In this document: positions 4,781-6,067 of the stretch, one piece after another
Numbering within the stretch: position 1 is the stretch's first letter
How the letters are laid out: each line of letters begins with the position of its first letter
Origin: Candidatus Atribacteria bacterium 4572_76
GTDB taxonomy: Bacteria; Atribacterota; Phoenicimicrobiia; Phoenicimicrobiales; Phoenicimicrobiaceae
Reading direction: 5' to 3'
DNA: 6,067 nt
Assembly (NCBI GenBank): GCA_002084865.1
Contig: NBMG01000040.1
Span: forward strand, 1-6,067
Translations under genes and position numbers: made by a program
The notes under the pieces: model-generated
Seen by the model: the letters and a program-made list of their open reading frames with translations, nothing else
What the model was told of the DNA's origin: nothing
Database searches by the model: none

Positions 4781-6067
4781 TTATTTCTCCAGATACACAA
4801 CTGTAACTCCAATCCCCCCTTCTTTTGTACCTCCAGTTCTGAATGATTTAATATAAGGGGTTTTATCCAACATCTTTTTTACCTCATCTCTCAAGATGCC
4901 TTTACCTTTTCCATGAATTATGTACACCGGTGAAACTCCTAATAGATAAGCGTCATCTAAATATTTTTCTAACACAGGCCGTGCTTCTTCAATGGTTAAC
5001 TGACGAATAGAAATCTCATTTCTAAAAGTTTTTATTTTAGATAAAGAAAAACTATCCTTTCTGCCTAAACCCCTATCAAAACCATTTTCAATATGGCCAT
5101 ATTTTTCAAGTGCCTTATCGGGTTTATCTATTTTTTCTATATCGAAAATTGAGACCAGCATTTTCATATTATCAATTTGAACCTTGCATTTTTCACTTTT
5201 AGTAAAAATAGAAAGTATTATCCCTTTCTTATTCAAACTCTTAACTAATACACAATCTCCTATTTCAATATTTTGATTTCCAGTTACCTTTTTCTCCGGT
5301 TTTATCTTTACTATCTCATCTTTTATTTCCTTACTAATTGCTTGCATTTGTTCTAACAAAGGACCCTTGGATTCTTTGCCTAAAACCTTCTTCTTGCTCA
5401 ATCTCCCTATTATCTTTTCAGCCTTATTCTGAGTTTCTTTTAATATCTTTTCAGCTTCTCGATAAGCTTTTAGGATTATTTCCTTTTTATTCTCCTCAAT
5501 TTCGTTTAATTCTTTTTCTAATTTATCTCTAATTCCGATACTCTCTTCTTTAGCTGCTTCTATCAGATTTTTTTCCTTCTCAATTATTTTTCTGTCCTCT
5601 TCGATCTTTTCAATCAAATTATCTGCTTTAATTTTCTCCTGAGATAAAAAACTCTGAGCTTGAGAAACAACTTCCGGAGCTAAACCTAATTTTTGGGCAA
5701 TTATAAAAGCACAACTCTTACCAGGCAATCCGATAGAAATCTCGAATGTCGGCTTTAAGGTTTCTTCATTAAATTCAACACGGGCATTACATACTCCTTT
5801 GGTTAAATATGCATAGGTCTTTAAAGAATCATGATGAGTGGTTGCTATTACCCTGGATTTCTCTTTACTTAAGAAATCCAAAACTGCCATACCCAAAGCT
5901 GCTCCCTCTGTTGGATCTGTCCCTGCCCCCAATTCATCAAGCAATACAAGAGAGTCAGAATCAGCCTCCCTTAAAATATGAACTATATACTTCATATGAG
6001 AAGAGAAGGTGCTTAAATTTTGCTCTATTAATCCACATTGAGCCATGAGAGCAAGTAGGCCCACAGT
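4781..6067 (-). CDS. mutS2: MutS2, C-terminal part (5' end beyond window); internal in-frame gap in the ATPase domain
   Basis: The visible 428 residues belong to the MutS2 family, whose members bind branched DNA or collided ribosomes. The frame is open to the window edge. The GTG at 6064 is the internal Val of TVGLL, which follows the P-loop in homologues, so the Walker A motif lies just outside. Counting Thr at 6067 as residue 1, STFSSHM is at 19-25, Walker B LVLLDELGAGTDP at 40-52, ATTHH at 75-79, a coiled coil at about 142-255, a KOW-like segment (IEIGDCVLVKSLNKKG) at about 267-282 and a Smr domain at about 351-428 with HGKGKG (385-390). Oddly, LMAQCGL (7-13) runs straight into IEQNLSTFSSHM. 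Homologues have roughly 24 more residues there (IPA to ADIGDEQS). The Smr LDLRG motif reads ISIRQ. It ends directly against the PBP stop. Confidence 0.93.
   Translation of the reverse strand, partial: TVGLLALMAQCGLIEQNLSTFSSHMKYIVHILREADSDSLVLLDELGAGTDPTEGAALGMAVLDFLSKEKSRVIATTHHDSLKTYAYLTKGVCNARVEFNEETLKPTFEISIGLPGKSCAFIIAQKLGLAPEVVSQAQSFLSQEKIKADNLIEKIEEDRKIIEKEKNLIEAAKEESIGIRDKLEKELNEIEENKKEIILKAYREAEKILKETQNKAEKIIGRLSKKKVLGKESKGPLLEQMQAISKEIKDEIVKIKPEKKVTGNQNIEIGDCVLVKSLNKKGIILSIFTKSEKCKVQIDNMKMLVSIFDIEKIDKPDKALEKYGHIENGFDRGLGRKDSFSLSKIKTFRNEISIRQLTIEEARPVLEKYLDDAYLLGVSPVYIIHGKGKGILRDEVKKMLDKTPYIKSFRTGGTKEGGIGVTVVYLEK

Noticed and set aside
6062..6064. GTG as a start codon of a short MutS2-like protein
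   Set aside because: It is the Val of TVGLL that follows the P-loop in all MutS2 proteins. The frame stays open to the window edge and no ribosome site is visible.

Overview
This is an AT-rich bacterial window with four protein genes and two unusually structured intergenic regions. The gene content (a bacterial TyrRS with an S4 domain, a QueT-type ECF transporter subunit, a class A penicillin-binding protein and MutS2), the low G+C, and the spacers made of degenerate short repeats suggest an uncultured anaerobe. Atribacterota is my leaning, with Omnitrophota or a Firmicutes/Thermotoga-like lineage as alternatives. No 16S or other phylogenetic marker is present, so this placement is weak.

Layout. 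Bases 1-522 hold no gene. They carry a possible leftward promoter at the edge and a composite repeat region. Next come two minus-strand genes, queT (1832-2299) followed by tyrS (523-1743), 88 bases apart and probably cotranscribed. From 2300 to 2644 is a divergent intergenic region with extended -10 promoters pointing both ways and a second composite repeat region. That second region would form most of the leader of the penicillin-binding protein mRNA. The class A PBP gene runs rightward (2645-4780, TTG start). It abuts, tail to tail with no spacer, the C-terminal part of a leftward mutS2 (4781-6067), whose N-terminal half lies beyond the window.

Both spacers follow one plan. A forward array of 7-base units (GTATCGA-like) leads into purine-rich DNA, then octamer repeats (CTAA- or GTAAC-based), and then an inverted array of the same heptamer. 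In the second spacer the two arms are complementary over 24 of 25 bases and enclose two further hairpins, one with a T-tail like an intrinsic terminator.

Functional reading. QueT is predicted to import a queuosine precursor, and TyrRS charges tRNA-Tyr, one of the four tRNAs that carry queuosine. Their adjacency is therefore suggestive. The PBP polymerises and crosslinks peptidoglycan. MutS2 is a MutS-family ATPase with a C-terminal Smr domain. In this copy about 24 residues that normally lie between the P-loop helix and the STFSSHM motif are missing in frame, which is either a genuine lesion or an assembly fault.
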